Origin: Ditylenchus dipsaci
Taxonomy: Eukaryota; Nematoda; Chromadorea; Rhabditida; Anguinidae
Assembly (NCBI GenBank): GCA_004194705.1
Contig: SADC01000707.1
Span: forward strand, 434,001 to 498,000
Direction of reading: 5' to 3'
DNA: 64,000 nt
Each line of letters opens with the position of its first letter. The stretch's first letter is position 1. The notes under the pieces are model-generated. The model made no database searches and was not told the DNA's origin. It saw only the letters and a program-made list of their open reading frames with translations. Shown in pieces: positions 1-10,859 of the stretch. The translations under genes and the position numbers were made by a program.

Positions 1-494
1 TTGTGTGCCTCACAGCCAGATGAGTCCTTGCATGCTGGTTTGGCTCGCCTTTTATCCCATTTTTTGAAAGTGCCAAATTTAGCCACCCATCCTTTTATGC
101 TTATCCAAAATTCTAAACTTTGACTATGTTGTAAAATGGATAAATCATTTGTAAGTGTTTGAATCAGTCAGTCTCAATTAAATTCCCCAGGCCTAATAAT
201 ACTCTATAAGTACCTAGGCAGGGATTATTTTTCAACTTCTAGAAAATCTTGAAATTTTCAATCGAAAATGGCTTTAACTCTGAAATCCTAGTCAAAAATA
301 AAAAGGGGGAATATTATAGAAAATACGGTATTTTCGATATAAATTCGTAAATGTATTGAATACAATAAACTAAATAATTTTTTTTCGTAACCCATAGAAA
401 AATATTATAAACGGAGTTGCGTGAGCACTGCTTTTTTCTGAAAGTGAAACCAGTGTTGGCAAAGACGAAATCTGCTGTGAAATTTAGGTAAAGG

Positions 495-543
495 GACGTT
501 TCGCCCCCTTTTGGACATTTGTCTAAAAGGGGGCGAAACGTCT
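495..543. repeat. Perfect 18-bp hairpin
   Basis: An inverted repeat with arms GACGTTTCGCCCCCTTTT at 495-512 and its exact complement ending at 543, separated by a loop of about 13 bases. It is strikingly GC-rich for this window. It is probably the core of a small palindromic element. No run of T follows to suggest a Pol III product. Confidence 0.7.
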
Positions 544-1464
544 ATGCACCAAATTTAGTCGATTTTGAATTTTTTGACGTTCCCCGCAGTCACTCGATGT
601 CTATCTTTGGTGCTTTGTATTGTTATTTTATTTTATGCTGCTTTGTATTGTAATTTGTTTAGCAGCACGTTAACTACAGTCAATAAATTGTTCTATCATT
701 TCCAGATCTCCAAATGTTAATTCTACGCCAGTAATTGCTCAGTTTCTACCTCGTTAGCCATGGTGTGTGAGTGCCTTCCCCTCCACCTATATTCGATTTG
801 CCACCACCTCCAGACCCTTCTCTAATATGGCATCTGATAGCGGAAGAGCCATTGGAGGTGTTCCAAAAGGTTAGTTGGGCAATGTTTTTATTGCACTAAA
901 TGGATTTGTTGCATAAACACACTTTGAGTGATCGTTTTAATGGTCTGCCGCTTTTACACACTCCTACCGAAAAAGTCCCAAAAGGGCAACAGCTGCCATC
1001 TATTCAATTTTGGTGTTGGGGCACTCCCTTGTGGGCATGAGGGCGCCAAGGGTTCAATAGGCATTTGCCGCCACCACCATAATGATGAATGGCGGCAAGA
1101 GGGGATAGTTTTGCAGCTCATCAACTTTCTAAATCAATCTAAATTAGGCCATGGCATAGCGGTAAATAAGCATAGACTTTCTAATTTTTTTTGGCTAACT
1201 AAGGACAACTTTTGAAAAATAAAATTCCAGCTTATGAAGCGCCCATTGCTACTACGAAACAGAAAACAAGAAAACTCCAATCCAAAAAGATATTTGGAAT
1301 CTGCAAAAAATTAAGTTTTGGAAAAGAAAAATCATTCAGAAGTCAGCAAAAGGATATTGCGAGGGTGAGACAAAAAAGGCTACTTTTTAAAGTCTTTAAG
1401 GATGTTTTCGGTTGTTTCTCTACCATGTTTTCAACTGGGCGTGACAAGAAGAGACTTCATATGC

Positions 1465-1700
1465 ATTTTATGATCAAGAGTGCTTCTCGGAATCATGTCT
1501 AAGGTAAGTGAGTGTACGCATCTCTAACCCATTAGGCTCATGCGCCGCTTTCGGGGCTTGGCGGCTTGGAGTTGAGATGCGCACACCCACATACCTTAGA
1601 CACAAATCACTCGAAAGTGACTCTGGATGCATGAAAAAACATGCATACCAGAGTTTATTTATGCGGTAGGCCCAGTTCACAAAACTATGTTCAACATCTT
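1465..1700. repeat. Dispersed repeat fragment
   Basis: The block containing TCATGTCTAAGGTAAGTGAG, a GC-rich middle and a second half around GTGACTCTGGATGCATGAAA recurs in inverted orientation at about 31740-31860 and in pieces at about 12270-12345 and 12600-12680. No coding content was recognised. Confidence 0.5.
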
Positions 1701-2198
1701 TATTGTGTTTGCCAGTGGGCCCTCTTACATAAGTGGCCCCTATTTTGTCCTTTCGTTCCCCATTACAGCCCTTTTTTCTTATCAAATATATCTTAGTAGT
1801 CATTTTTTAACAAAAGTGGCCCTATATGCAGCTAAAGTATTACACTATATCTGAATAATAAAAAATTCAACCAACATTGACTTGATCAGTATTTTATTTT
1901 ATTTGTAGTTAAATTTTCAAAAATTCAAAACAATATGGTCATTCATTTTACAGACACGGCCTATTGTGGGCATCGCATCAATCTTTTAAGCCGTGAAAAT
2001 CACGTCAAAAGTACTTAGGACTGAATCAAATAATGGATTTGATAGAGCCTCGACTTCTAGGGTAACTTTTGTGTATGGCGGTGTGCCTCAGCAGAGTTTT
2101 TTTTTGCGAAGTCACGGTTACTATTCAAAGTAAAGGCAATAGTTATTTTGCAAAATAATGTGGCTCTGCGAACACATATAAATGGCCCTAAATTTCAG

Positions 2199-5100
2199 AT
2201 GCGCCTTAAAAACAGTTGCCAACTGGAAGGCAAAAACACATTGCTCAACCTGTTCGACTCTATCGCCGAGCTGGATTTGTGGGAGGAGGGCAATGGCATT
2301 TACTTACTCTTAATACTTGTTTTTCTACTGTTATTTCTGGGCTGTTCCACTGCCATTTGTGTGCTTCGCTGGAGGAACCAGAGGTAGGTTCACCTGTTTG
2401 GAGCAAACTTATTTGTTATATGTGTGGTCGATGACCTTGCAACCTGTGCATAATCCATCTTACTAAACTTTTTGCAAGTCGAGTAAGAAAAAATCTCGCT
2501 TACTTCTCGATGATGTGATCCATCAATTTGGCCCATTTTTTCCTTCTTAACACTGAGGCAAAAGACAATAATTGATTTTGAAGAGGAAAAGTTGAAACAA
2601 AAGTCTTTTAGGCTATAAATCACTTAAAATAAACAAACTTTGGGGCATGGGGGGCCAATTGATTAATTGAGGCTGCTCCGCATTGCCTTACTTTAATTAA
2701 TTCTTAACTATCAAAATTTTGCATTTTCGGTTCTTTTGTGTGTGAAAGAGGCACAGCTGTGCCTGAAAGACATGTGAAACTGATCATTTAGCGCACATCT
2801 GGGTGCTAGAAGCTGTTAGTGACAGCTTCTAGGGAAATAGAAATAAAATTAATAATTTGCTAAATATTGTCCCGTTTTAGTCTATGCATGGATAGAAGAT
2901 AAGAATTGCGGATATTTAAAATTCATCAATGAGTTTCTATAATACCGCCTTTTAGGATTTTTAAGGCCGAAAATGTCAAAATTGACATAAAAAGTCAAAA
3001 TTCTAGGAGTTAAATAGAGTTAAAAATAGGAGGACGAGTCTTATTATCAGAAAATTTCGACTTTTCCAATTTTTTATAGATTAAATTTCAATTTTTTTAA
3101 AATCAGAGTATGCTACTGCTAGTTAATAAAATTTCGATATATTCATCGAAATATTTTAGCGACTTTTTTTCCAACTTCCCAATTTATTGTTACATAAAAA
3201 GCTAACCAAATTGTACACATCAACACATTTCCAAATTTTATTTGCATTCCTCCATTTCTGGGGTCTAATTTTAGGCAAAAGGGAAGATGAAAGAGTAAAT
3301 TTAATTTGGCAACTTTGACCCTTGCCCTTTTCCACAAACACTCAATCAACGGTTATTCAACTATCAATGCTTTTCAGTGAAATTAAGGGACTATCATAAA
3401 ATATCAAAAAACTAGCACCGAACATTAGTAGTTATACCCAGAAAATTACTATTAGCACCTAGTTTAACCCTAAAATTATTAGCTTTCTAAATCTTGAATC
3501 AAAACTACTCGAAAATGGAACAATATTTGCAAAAGTGTTTTGTTAAGTGAAAACTTTGGGTTAAAACACTCACTTAAACAGCAAGTGTTCGTGTTATTAT
3601 TGAGTTGTGGATATGTAAAACACAAGTAGCCAAAGGCTAGCCACACGCGATCTTTCCTGTCCCCTCCTCCCTCTCTAGATGGTTTGATGTTGTTGATTAA
3701 GAAGCCTGACCACAGTAGCAATAGTAGACTTGCTAATTATTTCCCTTCGGCATTTGGGCGACGTTTTCCCTTTGGGCTAGTTGATTACTGCATATTAGTT
3801 AGTGGGGTTAGAGAAAGATTGTTGTTGACCGAATGGGGCTGTTCATTTGGATGGTCATAAATAGGAAGTTCTAAATTTTGAAACTGCAAATTATTTTACA
3901 CAAATTTGAAAAAAAACTTTCGGTAACTAGAAGTAGTCAAGATTCATAAAAGTTACAATATCACCGCTATGTTACAAAGGGCGAAACTGAAAAGTGCTGT
4001 CATTTAGCTGACAAATGCCGTCTTCTTTTCTTTTAGTCAAGGAAGTTAATATTTCGATATTTTTTAAAAGCGACAACACTATCGGTAGCGCGGCGATTCT
4101 TTTTTCTAACGGCGTATCATTTGTCACAACATCTTAGCAAAATTTAGCACAAAAAGTTAAAAGAATGAATCAAATTATTTTTCCGCACGTTACTGTGCTT
4201 AATGTTGCAAAGCTGTTGCAACAAATGATACGCCCTTAGAAACTAGAGTCACAGGGATACCTAATAGTGTAATCACGAAAAAATTGTTTAGATATCTGGC
4301 AATTTTTAACTTTTTTCTCTAAAACTAAAAAAAGACGGCACTTTTCAATCAAAAGACGGCATTGTTTAGTTTCGACCTATTATAAATAATACTAAATTTA
4401 AATCCAGTTAATCGAATATATAAATTAGAATATGCTAAGAAATTCCGGCGCTACTGTAATACCCCCCCCCCCGATAATTTAAGCTTAGGCTATGGCCCGG
4501 GTATGGGGGGTATATGACAGTAGCATCTACATTCCTCTTCGAAAATCAAACTCGTTAATACAAGTGGATGAAACTGACAAACTGTATTTCCTCAAAAATT
4601 TCACGGATTTTGTCGAAATATCTTTTATAAATGTTTGTATAAATGGCGGCAGTCTTGTTGAAAGTTATTGCGCTTCTCGATCATGGGTACCCTTATTTTC
4701 AAAACTAAATCGATAACACGGGCTTTTTCGGCAAAACTGTTAGCATTAAAACAAAGATCGCTGAATCGGAATTCTTGCAATTTCTCTTATTGAACTGACG
4801 AATTAGGTTTGGTAAATTTTTTCGGAAATATTGGTAAAAAGTGTCGTAGCATAGGAAGGAACGAACTTGACGGGGTTACACCAAATCAGGGGTAGTAGAC
4901 TGTATAATGTTAGACCACTGCAACTCATCGATTCACTTCACAAGCAGAAAAAAATAAAATTTTTTCGAGTTTGCAATGGAAATCCCACCCATTGAGCATT
5001 TTTTGTTCAGGAAAAGCAAAAGTGGATGTCGATCTAGTCCAGCATCTCTCAACTCTTCAAAGTTTTCAACTGAAACCATCGCCACAGCCAACACTGGCAG

Positions 5101-8100
5101 TGCTACTACCAAAACAGCCGTTGTGGTCAACTGGAACAACCAATCTGAAGGCCGTGGTACTAACATTCTGCGGCCCTCTCCACCAACCTACAGATGCGCC
5201 ACAGTTGCTAGAAGGCCACATATGGGTGCAGAAGACGAGGTAAGAGAAGGTGTGGATGGTATGGTCAGGATGTATGGAAGTCAGAGTTCGACAAACATAT
5301 TTGCTGGACAACAGCTAAGGCCGCAAAATGGACAGCAGTTCCATGGCAAAACTGCTTCGAATACCATGAACAGGTAGGATATTTTTAATGTCGGCTAATG
5401 GGATAAGCGCAGTCAAAAAATTGACGCTACTCGTTAAAAATAGAGTGACCTTGCTGGCAAAATCGCAGGATTTTAGAAAACCGATTTGCAAATAGGAATA
5501 TTTGTTCCCAAATTGTTTAGATATCTGGCACTTTTCAACTTTTCTCTTTAAAACTCAAAAAGACGACACTTTGCAGTCAAACGAGCAAACCAAGTCATTT
5601 TCTGACTATATAGTTTGAATCCCCTCAAAATTTTGATCTAAAATGTAAAATTTGGCTATTTTGTCAACTATATTTGTCATGTCTATCTGATTCTAAGCGA
5701 TTGAGTCGACCAAACGGAAAATCTGATGCGTGCAATCAAATTTTTGCGAAAATTTCACTCCCTCTTTAGCAAACCCCCAAAAAACCAACTTTCAGTGGCC
5801 TTTGGCTATTCTGGAGTGGGATTCTGAGAAATATCGTTTTCAGACTAGAAAGTTTGAATTCCCTCAAAATTTTGGCTATACTGAAAATATATTTGTCAGA
5901 TTAGTTCAGATCGATCTGATCTAGATCGATATGATCTTTGCCCAATTCTGGGTTAGATGACCTTTTGAAAAAATTAATTTCTTTAAAAATGGCTAAAATT
6001 CTTAAAAACTTGGATTTTTGTCATTGCTGTTTTTTTCTCAAAAGGCCATATCTCAACACTCAGATTTTCTAAAGCCATTCCGTGAAAATGTTTTTGTAGC
6101 TCTTGATCCGCGCTACAACATGCTAGAAAAAGATGATTAGAATAAATTTTATTACTGCAATGCATCTACCAGCTTTTTAGGTGAAAATATTTTGCTTCGT
6201 CATATTTGTATAGACTTGATTACTGAGCGAAAATTGCAATATTTTTCAAATAAAAAAGCAAATTGTTTTGATGGAAAAGTGCTTTCTTTTGGTATAACAC
6301 ATGTTATATGATGATCACTTTTTATCAATAAATTTCATCATAAAAAATCAGTCCCAGAATTTATTTCTCAACCTGATATCTAAAAATCAGAGTAAAAAAG
6401 TGTTGAACTGTTTAAAGTGTCATTTTCTCGAGAATCGACTGTTAACTGGATCACTTAAATAATTTTAAAGAAATTTTTAAAGAAAATTTATTTGAAGTAA
6501 ATATTATGCCAAAACACCATGTATCTTGGTGGATGTTGCAAACTAGACCATCTAAATATTATTTTCAGAAAACGCCCCAAATGTACAGCTCTCCGAGTCC
6601 AGAAGCAGCCATCCTCTAACTCATCTTGCCAAATACCGGCCAATATGTTCAATGCTCTCCAACAGCAACAATCCTCCACCTCCAACTGGAACAGTCATGC
6701 CTACTGTACACTCACTCAACCCTATGAATACGAGGAAATTTGTGCTGCTCAACCACCAAATAATCATTCATTTTCTCCCACCATCCCTGAAGACTCCGAA
6801 GCCACTGTTTTTGAAGATTTGAGTGAGAACCTAAGGTATATGGACACACAGAGAAGACCACCTCCAATAAGCAGGCCACCACCTCCGCCCAGATTAACTG
6901 CTAAGGTAAGTTGATAAGTCATTATTTTCCATTAATGCTAAGAAAGAACTGAATAACCTTCCATGCATCCCTCAAGCGTGTCTTTGTATGAAAGCAAAAT
7001 GAATGTTATTAAATTGGTCCTCTCCTGTCAATGTAGTTTTTTTTGTCAAATTGAGCAATTTGTTCGACTGTATGGAGGAGGCCATAGAACTTACAAAACT
7101 TCTGTTTTTGCCGAAATATATAATCTTACATTATTTTTAACTGATGGGTTCTTTAAAAATTTACATGAAAATTCACCGAAGGATGACATTAGTATAGAAT
7201 AAACACCCCCCCCCCCATAAATTTTTCGTTATAAAACTTAAGTAAAGAGCACTCAAAAATATGTCCCAGATCCCGAAAAACTGCTTAAGGGGGGGGGGTG
7301 CCATTAGAGCGGAGGAGGGGGAGGGGGGGGTTGAGAAACGGACTGCCAATATTATGGAAAAACCGTTAACGGGTTACAAAAAGATCTAATATATTGCTCA
7401 ATCTGTAAGTCTAGACTAATTTTTTATGGGTTTCACTAACTTATTCGGAATATTTAGTGAAACTCATCAAAAATTTTCCGGTCAAGACTTATATAATAGA
7501 TCTTTTTGAAACCCGTTAATGGTTTTCCATAATATTGATAACTCCATTTCTCAATCACGCCCCCCCCCCAAATGCCCCCCCCCCTTTAAGACATTTTTAG
7601 TCCAACTTCTATACACTGGCCTAAGCCTAAGGGCTAAGTCTAAACTTGTTGCTCCAAAGTGTAGTTACAGCGATTTTAAGAAGGTCAGATTTTAGGGGTG
7701 GGGGCGGGTAATCTATACTACCGCCCGTAAAACTTACCCCTGCTCCATTCAGTGAGATTCAAAAAGCAAGATGAATAATTTAAATTTTCAATTTTTAGCC
7801 GTACGTGATCCTGCCCGCACCACCGATCGACGCTGAATTACACGCGGACACTAATTTGATCAGTTCCTCAGCCTCTTCTTCCGCCGTTTCCTCATCCTCC
7901 GATGCCGAATTGGAAAGGTTAGCAACAACGGCTGCTATTTCCTCCCCACCATCAATGCCTATGCCTGAATTTGAAGGTAGAGGTTTAACAACAAGGTCCA
8001 GGACATCTTCTGAACTGGGTGGAAGTACAGTGGTGGTCAATGGAGGCAGGGAGAGTGGATATGGCACTGGTAAAAGTAGAAGGCACAAGATGTGGACTAA

Positions 8101-9328
8101 CCAACAGCACGTGCAAAATAGTCCTCAGATGACTGTGTACAGTCCAAAACAAAGGTGAGGGTAGCAATAGCTTTATACTGCTCAAAAAGGATAAAATAAC
8201 AAATTTTATTGAGGTCAATAAAGAAATGGATTCCGAAAAAGAAAATAACGAACCAAAAATAAAAATCCTACGAGTAGCCGTGTTTGGCAACCATCAAAAC
8301 GGTGATGATGGATTTGAGTCTTTGCAACGACATTTAGGTTAATCACAATGCCTGTCTTTATAACGAATGCAGACCGTGAATAATTAGTTTTTTTCTACCT
8401 GAATAAACTTATTGAAAACATATTCGCGTCGTTTTGCCTCGGACGTACTCGGGACCAGTGTTGTGAATCTCAGAATCACCGCACCCACCCGAAAATTTTG
8501 GCACCGGCTCACGGCACGGACCCTAAAATTTTTGGCAGCGGCACCAGCTCATGGCACCGACTTCGAAAATTTCGGCACCGGGACCATCTCACGGAACCGT
8601 CCGATGCCGTGAGCTGCCGGCGCCGCACCGTTGCCACTTATAACGCTGCTCGGGACTTTTACTATAGATGACTTATGGACAGGAAATTGACAAAAGGCTC
8701 AAATTGTTTTGCCCCGTCAAATTACTGATTTACCCCGTCAAATTTGAATTTTCGGTGAGATAATGTAGTAAATTTTGCGGGAATCCGAATTCGATAGTCA
8801 AAAATGACTTCGATTTCTCAAAATCCCACCCCAGAGTGGCCAGAAGCCCCTGAAAGTTGGTTTTTTGGGGAGTTTAAAAAGTTTACCCCCTCCCCTCTTT
8901 AGTAAACCCCTAAAAACCCAACTTTCAGGAGCTTCTGGCCACTCTGGGGTGGGATTTTGAGAGATCGAAGTCATTTTCGACTATCAAATTTGGATCTTCG
9001 CAAAATTTACTGCATTATCTCACCGAAAATTCAAATTTGACGTGGTAAATTCAAATTTGACGGGGTAAAAAAATAATTTGACGGGGTAAATCAGTAATTT
9101 GACGGGTGAAATTAGTTACAGCCTTGACAAAATTGGGGCCGGGAACCACGCTGGGAATTATGTAAAATCTACTAAACTTATTCTTTTAGTGAGTTCTCGC
9201 CACCCACCTTGCCAGCCCGTTCCAATAGCATTGAAGCTCGTCGAACCATTGGTATAGTAGACAAGAATGGGGGGATGTATGCCACTCCTCCACCACCTCA
9301 AAGACTTCAATCCATGACTTATGTATAG
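2199..9328 (+). CDS. Single-pass membrane protein with Pro-rich PDZ-binding tail (3' part)
   Basis: Five exons: 2199-2383, 5011-5373, 6569-6905, 7799-8154, 9190-9328. They join with consistent phases and encode 459 residues; upstream exons are not identified. The first exon carries a transmembrane helix (about residues 34-57, GIYLLLILVFLLLFLG) followed by RWRNQR, so the tail should be cytoplasmic. The tail is disordered: a PPTY motif that could bind WW domains, a Gln run, acidic YEYEE, PPISRPPPPP suited to SH3/EVH1 domains, and a long Ser run. It ends in MTYV, a class I PDZ ligand (T-x-V). Such tails suit an adhesion or polarity receptor, but the ectodomain is not seen and I do not recognise the family. 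An alternative donor lies at 5239. No frameshift is needed. A poly(A) signal follows at 9480. Confidence 0.7.
2384..5010. other. Intron 1 of the membrane-protein gene
   Basis: No exon found. About 3985-4375 has a loose inverted structure: GACGGCATTTGTCAGC-like and AAAGACGGCA-like ends around an inner pair, CAAATGATACGCC and its complement. There is a C10 run near 4462. The rest is AT-rich without recognisable content. Confidence 0.4.
5610..5950. repeat. Family B repeat, uninterrupted half
   Basis: This half-copy shares ACTTTTTGCGAAA-, CAACTTTCAG- and TTCTGAGCGATT-like blocks with the palindromes at about 8706-9113, 16862-17536, 23035-23400 and 43025-43870. It contains the stretch GGAAAATCTGATGCGTGCAA (about 5715) that serves as an empty site for the insertion at 43577. 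Confidence 0.55.
7200..7600. repeat. Imperfect palindrome with poly-C/poly-G ends
   Basis: AGATCTAATAT and its complement flank the centre, with arms reading TATTATGGAAAACCATTAACGG-like on both sides and runs of C or G at 7205, 7290, 7315, 7560 and 7577. It lies in intron 3 of the membrane-protein gene. No terminal duplication was identified. Confidence 0.45.
8470..8650. repeat. GC-rich CGGCACCGGCTCACGGCACC-like repeat
   Basis: A GC-rich island with repeated GGCACCG and CTCACGG words, in intron 4. It resembles, but is not the same as, the GGCGCC-rich ends of the element at 52326-53013. Edges are not resolved. Confidence 0.4.
8706..9113. repeat. Family B foldback element
   Basis: A palindrome of about 400 bp. 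The outer arms repeat GTCAAATTACTGATTTACCCC and the inner arms carry CACCCCAGAGTGGCCAGAAG and CAACTTTCAGGAGCTTCTGG. No ORF. It belongs to the same family as 16862-17536 and 43025-43870. Confidence 0.7.
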
Positions 9329-9479
9329 CTCAATTAGTTAATGACAATAGTTTGTTGTGTTTGTTTGTAAAAATTGAAAGAACAGTCCATGCACGGTGCT
9401 CTTTTATAAGATATACATTACAGAGCTTTTTTTTTATCGCTTATATTGTTTTCACTCATGTACAAACTGATTTTTTATA

Positions 9480-9485
9480 AATAAA
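9480..9485 (+). promoter_or_regulatory. Poly(A) signal of the membrane-protein gene
   Basis: AATAAA about 150 bases after the TAG at 9326-9328. It is the first canonical signal downstream and fits the end of this gene. Confidence 0.6.
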
Positions 9486-10859
9486 AATATTTGAAGAAAG
9501 TTAGTGAAACATTTATGACGAAAATAGTTAATATATATGGATAAGTGGCAGCATGGGGTGATAATTTTTAGCAGGGCAATTCTTTTTTGTATCAAATTTC
9601 CTTTTTTTTTTACCAAATTCAATTTTTTATAAGTGTTTGCAAGATATTTTCAAAATGCTCTACAAAAAACCGAAAGTATGAAACAAGTAAAAAAATAAGT
9701 TAGTCCATACTTTTGATTGTTTGTTAATATTTTTGAAAATATCTTGCTAGAAGTTATATTTCGTTAGAAACTAGAATAGTAAGGCTTTATGATGGTGTTA
9801 GCACTTTGTGCGAAAAGTTAAAAAATAACTCCATTACAAAGGTGTCTTTGGTCCCTTAAGATGGTGTTGTATCCAGTGCTCGGAAGTCTTACTCGTGCTA
9901 CGATTATACGAGTACGAACGAGGGAAAAAAGCGGCTACGGATATGAAGTACGAGAGAAAAAAAATAGTAGGTAAGAGGACGAGTGCAAAGTACGATTATG
10001 AAATTCCGATAACCAAAGTACGAATCGTACCGTGGCTAAATTGTCGTTTGAACCCCATTTTGTGTCCTAATGTAAATATTAAGAGTGCTTTTCTGTAAGA
10101 GTGAACCTATGGTGATGGATAAAAATTTTCGGGTATGCGGTATAATTTTATACTAGGGTCTGCAGGAGCCTATCCGCGCCTATGTCATTCGGGAACATTA
10201 GTGGTTCATGTACATTAGTAGTTCGGATAAGATCAATCGTTCGAGTGCATTAATGGTTCGGGTAGATCATCCACCCTACCTGTTAACCCAATATACATCT
10301 GATAGTTTTCCTCTGAACCTATTTTTGAAACGTTAGAATTCTTAAACTCCTGCATAGCTCAATTTCATGCAGTATTAGCGTATGTATACTTGCGTGTGAG
10401 TTGCGGGTGCACTTAATTCTTTCGCGCGAAGTTATTGGCAAGCTTGTGATAAAAAATAGCTTAGTACTTTCTTCCTGAAGATTTTTGCTGGTACTAGCGC
10501 ATTGAATTTCTCAAGTGAGTTTTTGCAAGTCAATGTCAATCTATTTCATCTTAGCGACCGTAGAAACACATCCCCTTAAAAAATTACTCCATCGCAACCT
10601 TGAAACTCACATCTAACCAGACTGCAAGCATACATACAATTGACTGCAATTGACCTTTAAAAAATTTAACCGAACAATAAATAGCCGCTGCTGTTCTCAG
10701 AAAAAGAAGAAAACTCTTCGAAGAAAATTCACTTTTTCTTTCCACTTTTACTCAAAAGCAATTCAAGTAACCAAAAATTAGCTTTTTCGTATTTCTAGTT
10801 TCTTTCCAGACTTTTTCAACTAAGGAAAACACCAAACTTTTACAATAAATAAAATCAAA
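9486..10859. other. Intergenic region with repeats
   Basis: No gene recognised. A dispersed repeat (family E) occupies about 10155-10290, beginning GGTCTGCAGGAGCCTATCCG and running into ATCATCCACCCTACCTG. The last 200 bases should hold the promoter and 5' UTR of the gene at 10860; I cannot point to a firm TATA box. Confidence 0.4.

Larger units (their letters stand above)
1..2198. other. Upstream region with no assigned gene
   Basis: I see no convincing gene here. It probably contains introns and perhaps upstream exons of the membrane-protein gene that starts at 2199. A Pro-rich open stretch at about 773-874, ending at a possible donor (AAG|GTTAGT), could be one exon, but its upstream frame is broken. 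An open stretch directly after a CAG near position 13 is another weak candidate. The rest is AT-rich with repeat fragments. Confidence 0.4.
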
